From assembly GCF_003025615.1 (NCBI RefSeq), contig NZ_PYMJ01000027.1, positions 1 through 64,000 of the forward strand: a stretch of DNA of 64,000 nucleotides. Reading direction: 5' to 3'. Shown in pieces: positions 26,746-34,942 of the stretch (the stretch's first letter is position 1; each line of letters opens with the position of its first letter). The notes beneath the pieces were generated by a model. It worked only from the letters and a program-made list of their open reading frames with translations. It was not told where the DNA came from and ran no database searches. Made by a program: the position numbers and the translations under genes. The DNA is from Photobacterium frigidiphilum. GTDB taxonomy: Bacteria; Pseudomonadota; Gammaproteobacteria; Enterobacterales; Vibrionaceae.

Positions 26746-27333
26746 TTACAGCAAGTCAGAAAGTGATAAGGTGTGGTGCTTTACTGCATCAGAAATTAAG
26801 GATTCAATATCTTCAGGCTCATAACTCAGCCTGTAGGCATGAATGCCCCACGCATTCAGTGATGTGATAAAGGGTGCTTTTCCTAGCATGAATGCTAAGG
26901 GTGACTTCCAAGTATCGAGTAACGGTAAATGACAAAGGTGCTTAACGACGGGCCACAAATCATCCCAATGAAGGGGTTGCTGACTCAGTAACCAAGCGTC
27001 TTGACTGCCATACTGCGTTTTCATCAGTGCCGGTAAGGTCAACCAGGTCTGAACCCATTCACCGACTTGCGTGTACTTGGGTAGGCGTGTCGTCAATTTT
27101 TTTAAGTCTTTGATGCGGTTAAAGCTTAATAGCTGCGTCGTACCATTCGGTAACGTAACGGCTTTTTCACGAAAACCGCCTTGGGTGATAGGCAAGGTTA
27201 ATGCGGCAAAAAAATGCTGCATGTCGCCATCCCTACCCCATAAAGACAAGAAAATCACCTCGTCATGGTCATCAACAACAAATGCATCGATATAAAGTCC
27301 ATCACTTAATGTGATGAGTGGGGTTGAATTCAT
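26746..27333 (-). CDS. Hypothetical protein
   Basis: 195 residues; no domain recognised. The N-terminal part is beta-rich (TLSDGLYIDAFVVDDHDEVI) and the C-terminal half helical and aromatic. It stands between the methyltransferase and helicase genes, each with its own leader hairpin, and this trio is a frequent arrangement in such elements. A partner role to the helicase or the methylase is an inference from position only. Confidence 0.7.
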   Translation of the reverse strand: MNSTPLITLSDGLYIDAFVVDDHDEVIFLSLWGRDGDMQHFFAALTLPITQGGFREKAVTLPNGTTQLLSFNRIKDLKKLTTRLPKYTQVGEWVQTWLTLPALMKTQYGSQDAWLLSQQPLHWDDLWPVVKHLCHLPLLDTWKSPLAFMLGKAPFITSLNAWGIHAYRLSYEPEDIESLISDAVKHHTLSLSDLL

Positions 27334-27398
27334 AAGAACCTCTTAAGCGTAAAAGAAGCCCCATGACGCGGGGCACTGTGAGCCCCTAATGGGTAATG
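27334..27398 (-). promoter_or_regulatory. Hairpin leader 5 with two mutually exclusive stems
   Basis: On the - strand GGGGC-TCACAGT-GCCCC is followed by GCGTCAT-GGGGC-TTCTTTT. The central GCCCC (27370-27374 on +, read as GGGGC) can pair with either neighbour, so an anti-terminator and a terminator would exclude each other. It ends about 20 nt before the start at 27333. Confidence 0.6.
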
Positions 27399-28487
27399 TT
27401 ATTGGATCGCGATAATGTCGCCAAAATGTGGTCCAGCGGTAATGTCTATTGCGCGAATAGTCGGTACAAATTGGTCAATCTTCGTCGTCACCGTGCCAGT
27501 CTCATTCACTGTGGTCGTGGAACGTTGTACTTTTTTCGTCCCGCCTTTCACGAGCAAATGGCGCTGACCGTCGTTACTGGTGACCAAGCCTGATATTTGT
27601 CCCGCCGCCAGGGCCAATGACAAATGCCAGGGAGAGAGCTTTCTCAACGGTCTAGGAAAATCACGGTGACTTGCCTGAGTAAACAGACTATCAAAGCGAT
27701 GCCATAAACCGTTATGTTGAGCAAACACCTCAGACAATAACGCCTTATCGGGTTGAACAACCTCAAACCGAAAAGGTGAACGAGGGACAACCGGTAAGGT
27801 ATAGGGATCTTCAACCGCCAACGTGGGTAATGGATAAGGTTTATAATCACCCGCTCCTACTGCCGTTAACAGAGCCCGGTTCTTTTCTCGGTGCAACCGA
27901 TTTAATTCACCGCTCATATCGCGACGAACACCCATGATAACCACTTGCTTGAAACGGTCAGTTGCTGCCTTATAGACTTGAATACAGCCTACGTTTCTAA
28001 CAAGCCAGCCACTGAACGCCTTGGTTAAACTGGGCGCCGGTATGACCAGAGCCAATATGCCTTCACGTCTGAGCATCCCCAGACAGCGACGAGTAAATTG
28101 CACTTCTAGTCGGTTCATCCCCTTTTCCGCTTTACCTAATACATCAGTGACAACATCACCGTAAGGCGGATTAAGAAAAAGTAAACTCTGACTGTTTAAA
28201 CCTACTCGGCAATCAAATGTATTAACATTCAATACTTGATCAAGCTGCTGTTTTGCCGCTTGTGCACGGTCGACATCAAGTTCAATACCGTAGCGTATGA
28301 TTGCTGGTGAGATATGCTTGCAAAGTAATTGCAGTGCATCTCCGCTTCCACAGCAGGGGTCAAGTGCTCGCATGTGCCCATTACGGGCGTGAATAAGGTA
28401 AGTGATCCCGATTAAGGTCTCATTGTCAGTCGGGTAATAACCATCTTTGAGATAGTTATGGGCGACTCGGGGGTGCATAACGGCCAT
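27399..28487 (-). CDS. Class I DNA methyltransferase (DUF6094-type)
   Basis: 362 residues. The SAM motif RALDPCCGSGDALQLL is at residues about 36-51 and the N6-adenine/N4-cytosine catalytic motif NPPYGDVV near 108, both intact. The ATG at 28487 is favoured over the GTG at 28496 because AAAGGTGG then lies 5-7 nt away. No restriction partner is adjacent, so it is an orphan methylase, perhaps protecting transferred DNA from host restriction. The C-terminal ~200 residues have no recognised recognition domain. Confidence 0.85.
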   Translation of the reverse strand: MAVMHPRVAHNYLKDGYYPTDNETLIGITYLIHARNGHMRALDPCCGSGDALQLLCKHISPAIIRYGIELDVDRAQAAKQQLDQVLNVNTFDCRVGLNSQSLLFLNPPYGDVVTDVLGKAEKGMNRLEVQFTRRCLGMLRREGILALVIPAPSLTKAFSGWLVRNVGCIQVYKAATDRFKQVVIMGVRRDMSGELNRLHREKNRALLTAVGAGDYKPYPLPTLAVEDPYTLPVVPRSPFRFEVVQPDKALLSEVFAQHNGLWHRFDSLFTQASHRDFPRPLRKLSPWHLSLALAAGQISGLVTSNDGQRHLLVKGGTKKVQRSTTTVNETGTVTTKIDQFVPTIRAIDITAGPHFGDIIAIQ

Positions 28488-28560
28488 ATTTGCCACCTTT
28501 ATAAATGAATAAGGGGCCGCCCATAAGGTTGGTCCCTATGGGTAAGTCAATGAATACAGC
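28488..28560 (-). promoter_or_regulatory. Hairpin leader 4
   Basis: CCCATAGGG with CCTTATGGG (28520-28542) gives a 9-bp stem with one G-U pair upstream of the methyltransferase. TTACCCATAGGGA matches the ACCCA-n-AGGGA pattern seen in sibling leaders. From 28561 to 28617 I see nothing more. Confidence 0.5.
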
Positions 28561-28617
28561 ATATACGCACTTTTTAGGCGTGTTGTATCGCTGCTTTTAG
28601 TGACAATTGCAGAACGG

Positions 28618-29208
28618 TCATGTGTTATTCCTGACCCAGATTTTATCCTGGGGTTTGAATGTCCATTCTTTATGTCCGTTTACCTTGCGTTTGAGGTATT
28701 CAACCTGAGCACGCATGGTTTCCCGACCCATTTCAGGGTTCAATTTGACGATATTGCCTAATGGCCATAACTCGCCAAACAATGCAGCCAGTGAATCATC
28801 ATTATTCGTGCTGAGTGGGGGCTCTTCTTCCTGCCCGTTAGCCGTTGTATCAATGGTATTGTTTAGCGGTGCTTGATTGGCCAGCTTTTGCTGTGCTTCT
28901 CGTTCTTCGGCTAGCGGATCAATATCAAGGGGTTCTTCTGCTTCAACCGGCCTTTCATCAACACCGTCGAGCCAGAGATTTTGCAGCTCGGCGCGCGTTT
29001 CTATGATGAAACGATTCCCGGTATTATAACTGCCCGCATAAATGCGCTTAATGGCAAAAATACCTTGATAAACCCCTTCGGAATACTCTTCTAATAGCGC
29101 ATCCTTAACGGCAAATGTACCTATCTCTAGGTTAAGATGGCCCACATTGAATGCACCAAACCGACCTGACACTGTTTTAATGGTTAAATGTCCAGGAACC
29201 TGAATCAT
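28618..29208 (-). CDS. DUF3275 family protein
   Basis: 196 residues from the ATG at 29208, chosen for the AGAGG upstream; the longer frame runs through radC. The first ~90 residues, with MIQVPGHLTIKTVSGRFGAF and FAIKRIYAGSYNTGNRF, fit DUF3275, a family tied to integrative elements and of unknown function. The rest is acidic and disordered and ends in a basic segment (QVEYLKRKVNGHKEWTFKP). It is probably soluble and may bind DNA or a partner of the methylase/helicase set. Confidence 0.75.
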   Translation of the reverse strand: MIQVPGHLTIKTVSGRFGAFNVGHLNLEIGTFAVKDALLEEYSEGVYQGIFAIKRIYAGSYNTGNRFIIETRAELQNLWLDGVDERPVEAEEPLDIDPLAEEREAQQKLANQAPLNNTIDTTANGQEEEPPLSTNNDDSLAALFGELWPLGNIVKLNPEMGRETMRAQVEYLKRKVNGHKEWTFKPQDKIWVRNNT

Positions 29209-29269
29209 AGTGACCTCTAGAAAATGTAATGAAGGCCCTCCTACCGGAAGCACCTTCCGGTAATGAATA
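29209..29269 (-). promoter_or_regulatory. Hairpin leader 3
   Basis: Perfect 9-bp stem TACCGGAAG with CTTCCGGTA and a 3-nt loop (29242-29262), in the 61 bp between radC and the DUF3275 gene. No T tract follows; GGAGGGCC does. It is part of the leader family of this cluster. Confidence 0.55.
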
Positions 29270-29791
29270 TTAAATCCAACCACGCTCAGCAAAAGAGACG
29301 ATTTCACCATGGCCAATAACAAAATGATCGAGCACCCGTACATCAATCAATGCTAACGCATCGGTTAATCGGCGAGTGATCTGTCGGTCTGCTTGGCTAG
29401 GCTCTGCAATCCCTGATGGGTGGTTATGTGTAAATATCACAGCGGTCGCGTTATACGACAAAGCGCGCTTTACGACTTCGCGTGGGTAAACACTGGCGCT
29501 ATTAACAGTGCCAGTAAATAGGATTTCAAACTTGCGGATCTGATGTTGATTGTCTAAAAATACACAACCAAAGACTTCGCGTTCTATATCCTGAAGTAAA
29601 GCTGCCAATGCTTCTCTTGTCGCTTGAGGTGATTCGAGTGTCACACCAGGTTTCAACTTATCCGCCGCAATGAGCCTTGCCATCTCCAAAATTTCATCGG
29701 GGGTGACAGGTTCAATGAGTTGATAGTATTCACCAGGGGCTTCTGCTACCTCATGAAGTTTACGGTATTGCGGTTGGTAGATAGGGGGCAT
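29270..29791 (-). CDS. radC: RadC-family JAB/MPN protein of mobile elements
   Basis: 173 residues, the JAB domain alone, as in element-borne RadC copies (chromosomal RadC has an extra N-terminal HhH region). The metal site is visible as FTHNHPSGIAEPSQAD (near 117-132), i.e. the H-x-H-P-S-G...D motif, and DHFVIG follows. Despite its name, the family is not proved to repair DNA; it acts in some way on mobile-element DNA or proteins. The gene has a structured leader that may hide its Shine-Dalgarno. Confidence 0.9.
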   Translation of the reverse strand: MPPIYQPQYRKLHEVAEAPGEYYQLIEPVTPDEILEMARLIAADKLKPGVTLESPQATREALAALLQDIEREVFGCVFLDNQHQIRKFEILFTGTVNSASVYPREVVKRALSYNATAVIFTHNHPSGIAEPSQADRQITRRLTDALALIDVRVLDHFVIGHGEIVSFAERGWI

Positions 29792-29850
29792 AACAACTCC
29801 TTAATACAACGTATAAGGAGCTCCACAAGGGAAACTCCCTTGTGGGTAGG
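29792..29850 (-). promoter_or_regulatory. Hairpin leader 2 upstream of radC (radC-RNA-like)
   Basis: Two consecutive hairpins. The first is CCACAAGGG with CCCTTGTGG (29823-29845, 9 bp). The second is CTCCTTA with TAAGGAG (29797-29820), which includes the AAGGAG Shine-Dalgarno located 5 nt before the start. Opening of the second stem would control translation. Confidence 0.65.
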
Positions 29851-29861
29851 TTAATGGTTTT

Positions 29862-29971
29862 TCACTTTTCAGCACTAAACGCATTAATGATTTCGGCTCT
29901 CATATCGTTGTCTGTCATTGAATGACGTAACAGAACACGTCACCATCATGGCAAGAACCTGAGAAAGTCAT
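29862..29971 (-). other. Two possible 18-codon ORFs
   Basis: After the stop of the gene at 29974, an ATG at 29971 follows GAGGAG by 9 nt and opens 18 codons to 29915. A second 18-codon frame starts inside its stop (ATGA, 29918-29862) and begins MTDNDMRAEI. They may be leader peptides or decayed ends; too short to judge from sequence. Confidence 0.2.
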
Positions 29972-29973
29972 GG

Positions 29974-30372
29974 TTATAACTCCTCTTCTAGCATGATGGT
30001 CAGTGCCCCTTTACCATCACCCCCTGCATTGATCACTGCATATAGCGTGATAGTACGATGGATATAACGGTACGGGTCATCTGCCGTTGGCAATCTACAT
30101 ATTTGAAACGAAACACAGGTTTTATGTGGGTCTTTACGCGCCGCTCGAACCGCAGACGATAATATATGTCCAGTTAGTTGGTCTCGACGAAGAGAAACAA
30201 CGGCATTCGATACATCAATGGCCTGTTTCCACACAGTGCGAGTAATGGCGGTTGAGCCACAAAGAAAGCCAATTTTTCTAGCTTGTTCAGTCACATCAAT
30301 TAACTGGTTATCAGAGATATCCAACGGACGTGTCAACGCACTAAAAGAAAGTGATGAGGTGGTTTTTTTCAT
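29974..30372 (-). CDS. Hypothetical protein
   Basis: 132 residues, soluble, no family recognised. Features are a Ser/Thr-rich N-terminus (MKKTTSSLSFSALTRPLDIS), a central TEQARKIGFLCGSTAITRTVW, and a C-terminal stretch with YRYIHRTITLYAVINAGGDG. It is the first gene of the seven-gene - strand cluster and probably sets its transcription start. Conserved position before radC in such elements would fit an early-entry protein, but this is inference. Confidence 0.7.
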   Translation of the reverse strand: MKKTTSSLSFSALTRPLDISDNQLIDVTEQARKIGFLCGSTAITRTVWKQAIDVSNAVVSLRRDQLTGHILSSAVRAARKDPHKTCVSFQICRLPTADDPYRYIHRTITLYAVINAGGDGKGALTIMLEEEL

Positions 30373-30445
30373 GGATTGCTCCCAATAGGAAAAGGGAACA
30401 ATCCTCCCAATGTAGGAAAATTAATTCCCTACGGGGTGGATAGTT
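30373..30445 (-). promoter_or_regulatory. Hairpin leader 1 at the head of the accessory cluster
   Basis: Two small stems: GTAGG/CCTAC (30412-30432, with an AT-rich interior that can pair further) and GGGA/TCCC (30394-30408). An ATCCACCCCGTAGGGAA segment matches the pattern of the other leaders. A TTCCC-containing U-rich strand follows before the start at 30372. Confidence 0.5.
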
Positions 30446-30506
30446 AATACCTAACTCTGATGAGTCAGATGGGGTATAGACGTTCTTGAAGAACGGGGGG
30501 TATAAG

Positions 30507-30602
30507 ACACTCCAATCAGCCTAAACTGAACGCGACACGTTTCATGGAGCCATTTAAGGCATAAACGCCGTGTGCTTCACACTGTAAGTCAGTGAGTAAC
30601 TA
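30507..30602 (+). repeat. Diverged ~95-bp direct repeat, copy 2
   Basis: Counterpart of 142-236. The identical 32-bp core is at 30532-30563. It lies between the accessory cluster and parAB, about 60 bp from the first candidate parS, and has no open frame of its own. Confidence 0.75.
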
Positions 30603-30625
30603 TAAAGAGCCTTTAGGTTAACGCT

Positions 30626-30659
30626 AAATAAAGAATACATCAATAAGTATTCTTTATTT
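30626..30659. terminator. AT-rich perfect inverted repeat upstream of parAB
   Basis: 13-bp perfect arms AAATAAAGAATAC and GTATTCTTTATTT around 8 nt. It could work as a bidirectional terminator between the - strand accessory cluster and parAB, or belong to the partition site that starts two bases later. Confidence 0.5.
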
Positions 30660-30660
30660 T

Positions 30661-30678
30661 AGCTCACAGTGTGAGTTT
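30661..30678. promoter_or_regulatory. Candidate parS site 1
   Basis: AGCTCACAGTGTGAGTTT, containing the perfect palindrome CTCACA-G-TGTGAG. The identical 18 bp occurs just after parB. Palindromes on both sides of a parAB operon are the expected form of ParB-binding centromere or operator sites. Confidence 0.65.
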
Positions 30679-30822
30679 CTTTAAAATCAATAGGTTAGAT
30701 GTTTTGTGTTTTTAGTTTTAGAACTTCATCAAAAAAACATTGCAAACCACTATGCAATGGTTGAGACTATTTGCAATATAAATACAAAACATAGTGTAAT
30801 TTTCATTGCAACGGGGTGCCAC

Positions 30823-32022
30823 ATGAATTCTGAAGAAACCTTAGCGGTATTTGAAAGACTTGCTGAAGATTCTCAAAAATCTTTAAAAGTAGATAGGAAT
30901 AAAATTACAGTTGGCGACGCACCTAATGGTAAGTATTTTCGAACATACAACCAGCGGGAAGCATGTGATGCAACAGAACTTAATCATAGGCAAATGATTA
31001 AAACAATTGATGATCTTTCTATCGACTCTACTGATGGTCGTAAATTTTGCATTGATATCAATGATGTGGAAAAAATTAGAGAGCATTTGTTTGTTGATGA
31101 GAGATTGGTTCGCACCACTTTTAATAAAGCAATTATTGTTGCTATTAGTAATTTAAAAGGGGGGACAGGTAAAACAACCGTCACTACAACATTTAGTACC
31201 GGATTATGTACTGAAACACAAAAAAGATACCGAGTGTTGGTTATTGATTTAGATCCTCAAGGGACAGCTTCCATGTACCTTAAGCCCAATATTTCAGATG
31301 ATGATTTTACTGTAGGTGATCTTCTTATTGGGAACTATGCGTTAGATGAAGGTGAAACGTTTGAGGAACTTGCGAAAGCAACATGTTATCCAACTAATAC
31401 TCCTGACTTACATGTCATGCCAATCAGACCAAGTGATCGAAATTACGAAGTTGTTTCAAAGAAAAAGCAGAATAATGAAGAAGAAAAAGGAAGAGAATTC
31501 ATTGTTTATGAAGACTTAAAGAAGATTATTGATGCAGTATCAGATGATTTTGACGTCATCATGTTAGATACACCTCCTAATTTTGGCGCATTAACAATTT
31601 CTGCACACTATGTGGCTAATAGTCTCATTGTTCCAGTTCTTCCATCTCAAAATGATCGTGACTCTACAAGTAAATATTTTGATTTTTTAACAGAGGCATA
31701 CAAAGTAATACAGTTATTGGGTCATAAAGGATATGACTCTGTCAATGTATTACCTACTGCTGTCGATATCCATTCAAACGCACAGACGAGTATTGCCAGC
31801 AAGGTACGTATTGCTAGCTCAAACAATTGTTTTAGCGTTGATTTTCTTGAATCAGAAGCAATAAAAAATTGTGCTGAAAAGCAAAATACAATCTTTGATC
31901 AAAGTGCATCAGAATATGATGCAACCAGGTCATCTCTTAAAAGTATCCAGAATTCAACCAGAACTTTAATTTTTGCATTAGAAGCACAAATTCAGCAGAT
32001 TTGGAGAGAGGAGTTAAAATAA
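30823..32022 (+). CDS. parA: ParA partition ATPase (type Ia)
   Basis: 399 residues from the ATG at 30823, chosen for GGGGTG nearby; the frame is open further upstream to 30706. The N-terminal ~100 residues form an HTH region that in type Ia ParA binds the operator. The deviant Walker A SNLKGGTGKTTV lies near residue 108, VLVIDLDPQGTASMYL is the A' motif, and VIMLDTPPNFGALT is Walker B. ParA moves plasmid copies apart and represses its own operon. It overlaps parB by one base (TAATG). Confidence 0.92.
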   Translation: MNSEETLAVFERLAEDSQKSLKVDRNKITVGDAPNGKYFRTYNQREACDATELNHRQMIKTIDDLSIDSTDGRKFCIDINDVEKIREHLFVDERLVRTTFNKAIIVAISNLKGGTGKTTVTTTFSTGLCTETQKRYRVLVIDLDPQGTASMYLKPNISDDDFTVGDLLIGNYALDEGETFEELAKATCYPTNTPDLHVMPIRPSDRNYEVVSKKKQNNEEEKGREFIVYEDLKKIIDAVSDDFDVIMLDTPPNFGALTISAHYVANSLIVPVLPSQNDRDSTSKYFDFLTEAYKVIQLLGHKGYDSVNVLPTAVDIHSNAQTSIASKVRIASSNNCFSVDFLESEAIKNCAEKQNTIFDQSASEYDATRSSLKSIQNSTRTLIFALEAQIQQIWREELK

Positions 32023-33008
32023 TGGCTAAACGACCAGATCGCTCATTAAAGACAATTGTTGAAGGTGTATCTACATCAAAAATTGACGAAGCTAACCGTT
32101 TACATAACATTCGTCAAAAAAAACTCGAAAGTAAATCACCATTTATTGAATTACCACTTGGAACAAGAACTGTTTCATACGAGCTTGTTACCATTCCTTA
32201 TAATGATATAGAAAAATCAACTCTTATCTTAGAAAGTAATGCCCGCGAACAGGCATTTTTAAATAAAGAAACTTTATCTGATATATTGGAAACAATGCAA
32301 ACTGATGGTCAGCAGTTTCCAGCCATTGGTCAGCGCGTTAACAATAACGTTATTGTTATTGATGGCTCAAGACGAAGAGCATCCTGCTTAATTGCAAAGA
32401 AAGATTTTCTGATTTATGTCACAGATGATGATATTTCAGATGAAGAAGCTAATTTTCAAAGCACTGTTGGTAATGCCCATAAGCAAATTTCAATTTATGA
32501 ACATGGTATGCAATGGATAAAGATGTTAGATGCGGGGGTTTGTAAAGATCCTAAAGAATTAGCAATCTATTTAAGAAAAAGTGATTCAATTGTTTATGAT
32601 GCTATCAATGCACTTGATATTTCGAAAGAACTTCTACTTAGTTTTCCGGCGGCATCCGAGTTAGGACGACCGGCATTTAATAAATTAAGAAAAGCACTGA
32701 ACGAGAATCAAAATATCGACCTAGATGACATCATCATTCATGCTAACGAACATCATGAGGTTCTGCATGAAAATGTAGCCATCACTTTAAGAGATAAAAA
32801 TAAAAAACATTTAGACTATGTGATTAAACTGATTAATAGTTATAAAGAGATAAAAAAGTCACCTAAAGCAAAAATAATTAAAGGTATCAATCAATCAAGT
32901 GCAAGAGTAATAATAACACCCAAAGGTTATAATATAATTTTAGAGAAACTGTCTGAACAACAGAAAAAAGAACTTGATAATATGCTAAAAACGTTTTTAA
33001 ATACGTAA
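32022..33008 (+). CDS. parB: ParB partition DNA-binding protein
   Basis: 328 residues from ATG 32022, overlapping the parA stop. The ParB/Spo0J core starts near residue 55: LESNAREQAFLNKETLSDIL, then FPAIGQRVNNNVIVIDGSRR, with the SRRRASCL and the ISIYEHGMQW motifs of the CTP-binding and HTH parts. The C-terminus (ARVIITPKGYNIILEKL) would dimerise. ParB should bind the palindromes on both sides of the operon. Confidence 0.92.
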   Translation: MAKRPDRSLKTIVEGVSTSKIDEANRLHNIRQKKLESKSPFIELPLGTRTVSYELVTIPYNDIEKSTLILESNAREQAFLNKETLSDILETMQTDGQQFPAIGQRVNNNVIVIDGSRRRASCLIAKKDFLIYVTDDDISDEEANFQSTVGNAHKQISIYEHGMQWIKMLDAGVCKDPKELAIYLRKSDSIVYDAINALDISKELLLSFPAASELGRPAFNKLRKALNENQNIDLDDIIIHANEHHEVLHENVAITLRDKNKKHLDYVIKLINSYKEIKKSPKAKIIKGINQSSARVIITPKGYNIILEKLSEQQKKELDNMLKTFLNT

Positions 33009-33009
33009 C

Positions 33010-33027
33010 AGCTCACAGTGTGAGTTT
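33010..33027. promoter_or_regulatory. Candidate parS site 2
   Basis: Same 18 bp as 30661-30678 (AGCTCACAGTGTGAGTTT), starting 2 bp after the parB stop. The pair brackets the operon by 2.35 kb. Confidence 0.65.
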
Positions 33028-33150
33028 GTTGTTTTTCAACACCTTATGTGAATTTACTATTGTTTCCACACTTTGTCTCAATGAGAGAGTAATCTCATTT
33101 TACTCTCTAAATTTATCATAGAATGACTATAATGGTTAAAGGAGTAAATT

Positions 33151-33348
33151 ATGATTACATTTCTAAAAAAATGGCATACGGCCTTTACTGAAGATAAAAT
33201 GCAAAAAAACAAACTAGAGAACATGAAAAAAGGCGAACCAGATCATATTAGAAATTTTGCAGTTAGTGTCTTAAATGGTCAAAAAAAAGCTGCTGAGATG
33301 CATGAAGATATACATCAAAGCAGTCATCGTTATGGTCATTTTGATTAA
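33151..33348 (+). CDS. Small hypothetical protein downstream of parAB
   Basis: 65 residues, charged and helical (FLKKWHTAFTEDKMQKNKLE), unknown family. It has a good Shine-Dalgarno (AGGAG, 7 nt before ATG). A GAGAGTA/TTACTCTC hairpin stands upstream at about 33084-33106. It converges with the TraG-like gene with a 1-bp gap. It may be an accessory of partition or a small antirepressor. Confidence 0.6.
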   Translation: MITFLKKWHTAFTEDKMQKNKLENMKKGEPDHIRNFAVSVLNGQKKAAEMHEDIHQSSHRYGHFD

Positions 33349-33349
33349 G

Positions 33350-34942
33350 TTACTTAATTTTAGTCATTATATTATTAGTGCTTTTTTCTACCGAAGTTTT
33401 AAGTGTATTTAACCCTTCATTAAAGCTACTCGACAGGCTGGTCAACTGGTAACCCGCAAATCCGAGCATTGCTAACCAAATACCAGGCACTAAAATATAC
33501 ATAATGACCAGCACTACGCGGATGATTTCAGAATCCAACAGATTCATGGCTCCAGTGATCGGGTTGATATTGTCATGACCACTATACATCGCAGTCAGCA
33601 GCTTACTTTCAAGCGAACGACACCATTCCCACCAAAAGGTAAAATACACAAGCCCGAAATAGGCGACACTCATCGTGCCCAATACGCGCCATTGGTACAT
33701 CCCTAATAATAAGATAATCGGATTGGCCATGATCATCATGCTCAGCATCAATGCCTGAAACATTGGCAATGCTTCTCGCAATATGAAAAAGGCAGGCTCC
33801 ATGAATGCACGACCGATTTCAAGCCCCACACCGCCTACGGCACTGCCCCAGATTTCAGCCATAAAACGATCCCCTGTTTTATCAAGGACTGCCCCATAGC
33901 CCCGAGTAATACGACCGCTGGCTTGTATATTGCCAATACTGAGTGCCCGCTGAATCAGCATATTTTCACGCTCTTCGGCTGTTTTCTTTCCACCCCATAA
34001 ATTATCAAACCACCCTTGCGGCTGCATGACATCGTGATAAATACCCGGGGAGTTTTTTTTGATTTCTGTTGCTAAGCGTCCTCTTAGGCCGTAACGGGAT
34101 TGACTCCACCATTCATCACACATCGGATAAGCATTGGTATCAACCTGTTTATCTCGCCAACGGTCGGCTAATGCTTCATTCACCCCCTTATCCCGGCTGG
34201 CCTTGTAAGGGACGGTAGGAACCGGATCGCTCACCTGAATACCGCTATAGACCGTATTGGTTGCATTCGGGTTTGAGGATAAAAAGTAGGTATCACCTAA
34301 CCACTGAGCATGATTGAAATCGGCATCACGGACGGCAGATGTTTGATAAGTGTTATACACCATGGCACTTCGCGCCTGAGCAAAGCACTGGTGATAGAAC
34401 TGCTGGGTTTCCTGCTGCAAAGCAGGGGATTGAATACTGACTTCACTCATTTTTAAATTGGAGCGCGTAATGTCATACGAACACGGTATCGCACTGACGG
34501 ACGCATTTGTAATGCCAACTGAAAGGCTGTGTATCAGCTTCCACCAAGCAGGCACCAATGCCTTTTCACCACCAAGGGATTCAAAAGCGCTATCCCAACT
34601 GCTGTCTGTATCATTCCCTGGTTTGGTGACTAATACTCCACATTGCTGGCTTCGCACATCGTTATACGTCAACGTTTTTAAATTCAAAAACTGGTTCGGC
34701 GCCATGGCAAATAAATAAACAGAAAAGGAGAGTAACAAGCCAACCCCGCTGCGATTCAATGACAATAACCCTTTGTTGCCTTCATCTTCACCTTCTTCCA
34801 TTGCCCCAAACATCGATTGCACAATGATGAGTATCATGGGAACGACCAAAATATTGGCCGACGATAACAAGTAATAAATTTTGTTGGATATCACCCAGGC
34901 TTGTAGCGTGAGAAACAACGTAAAATAATCGTTAACTACCAT
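33350..34942 (-). CDS. TraG-like N-terminal domain transfer protein
   Basis: 530 residues from ATG 34942, chosen for GGAGGG upstream. It has several membrane helices near the N-terminus (STANILVVP-like region and GVGLLLSFSVYLFAMAP) and again at 370-520, around a periplasmic section with Cys pairs. This is the TraG_N/PFL_4707-type family of integrating elements, which in F-like systems acts in pilus assembly and mating-pair stabilisation. It is the last gene of the transfer operon that starts at 45337. Confidence 0.8.
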   Translation of the reverse strand: MVVNDYFTLFLTLQAWVISNKIYYLLSSANILVVPMILIIVQSMFGAMEEGEDEGNKGLLSLNRSGVGLLLSFSVYLFAMAPNQFLNLKTLTYNDVRSQQCGVLVTKPGNDTDSSWDSAFESLGGEKALVPAWWKLIHSLSVGITNASVSAIPCSYDITRSNLKMSEVSIQSPALQQETQQFYHQCFAQARSAMVYNTYQTSAVRDADFNHAQWLGDTYFLSSNPNATNTVYSGIQVSDPVPTVPYKASRDKGVNEALADRWRDKQVDTNAYPMCDEWWSQSRYGLRGRLATEIKKNSPGIYHDVMQPQGWFDNLWGGKKTAEERENMLIQRALSIGNIQASGRITRGYGAVLDKTGDRFMAEIWGSAVGGVGLEIGRAFMEPAFFILREALPMFQALMLSMMIMANPIILLLGMYQWRVLGTMSVAYFGLVYFTFWWEWCRSLESKLLTAMYSGHDNINPITGAMNLLDSEIIRVVLVIMYILVPGIWLAMLGFAGYQLTSLSSSFNEGLNTLKTSVEKSTNNIMTKIK

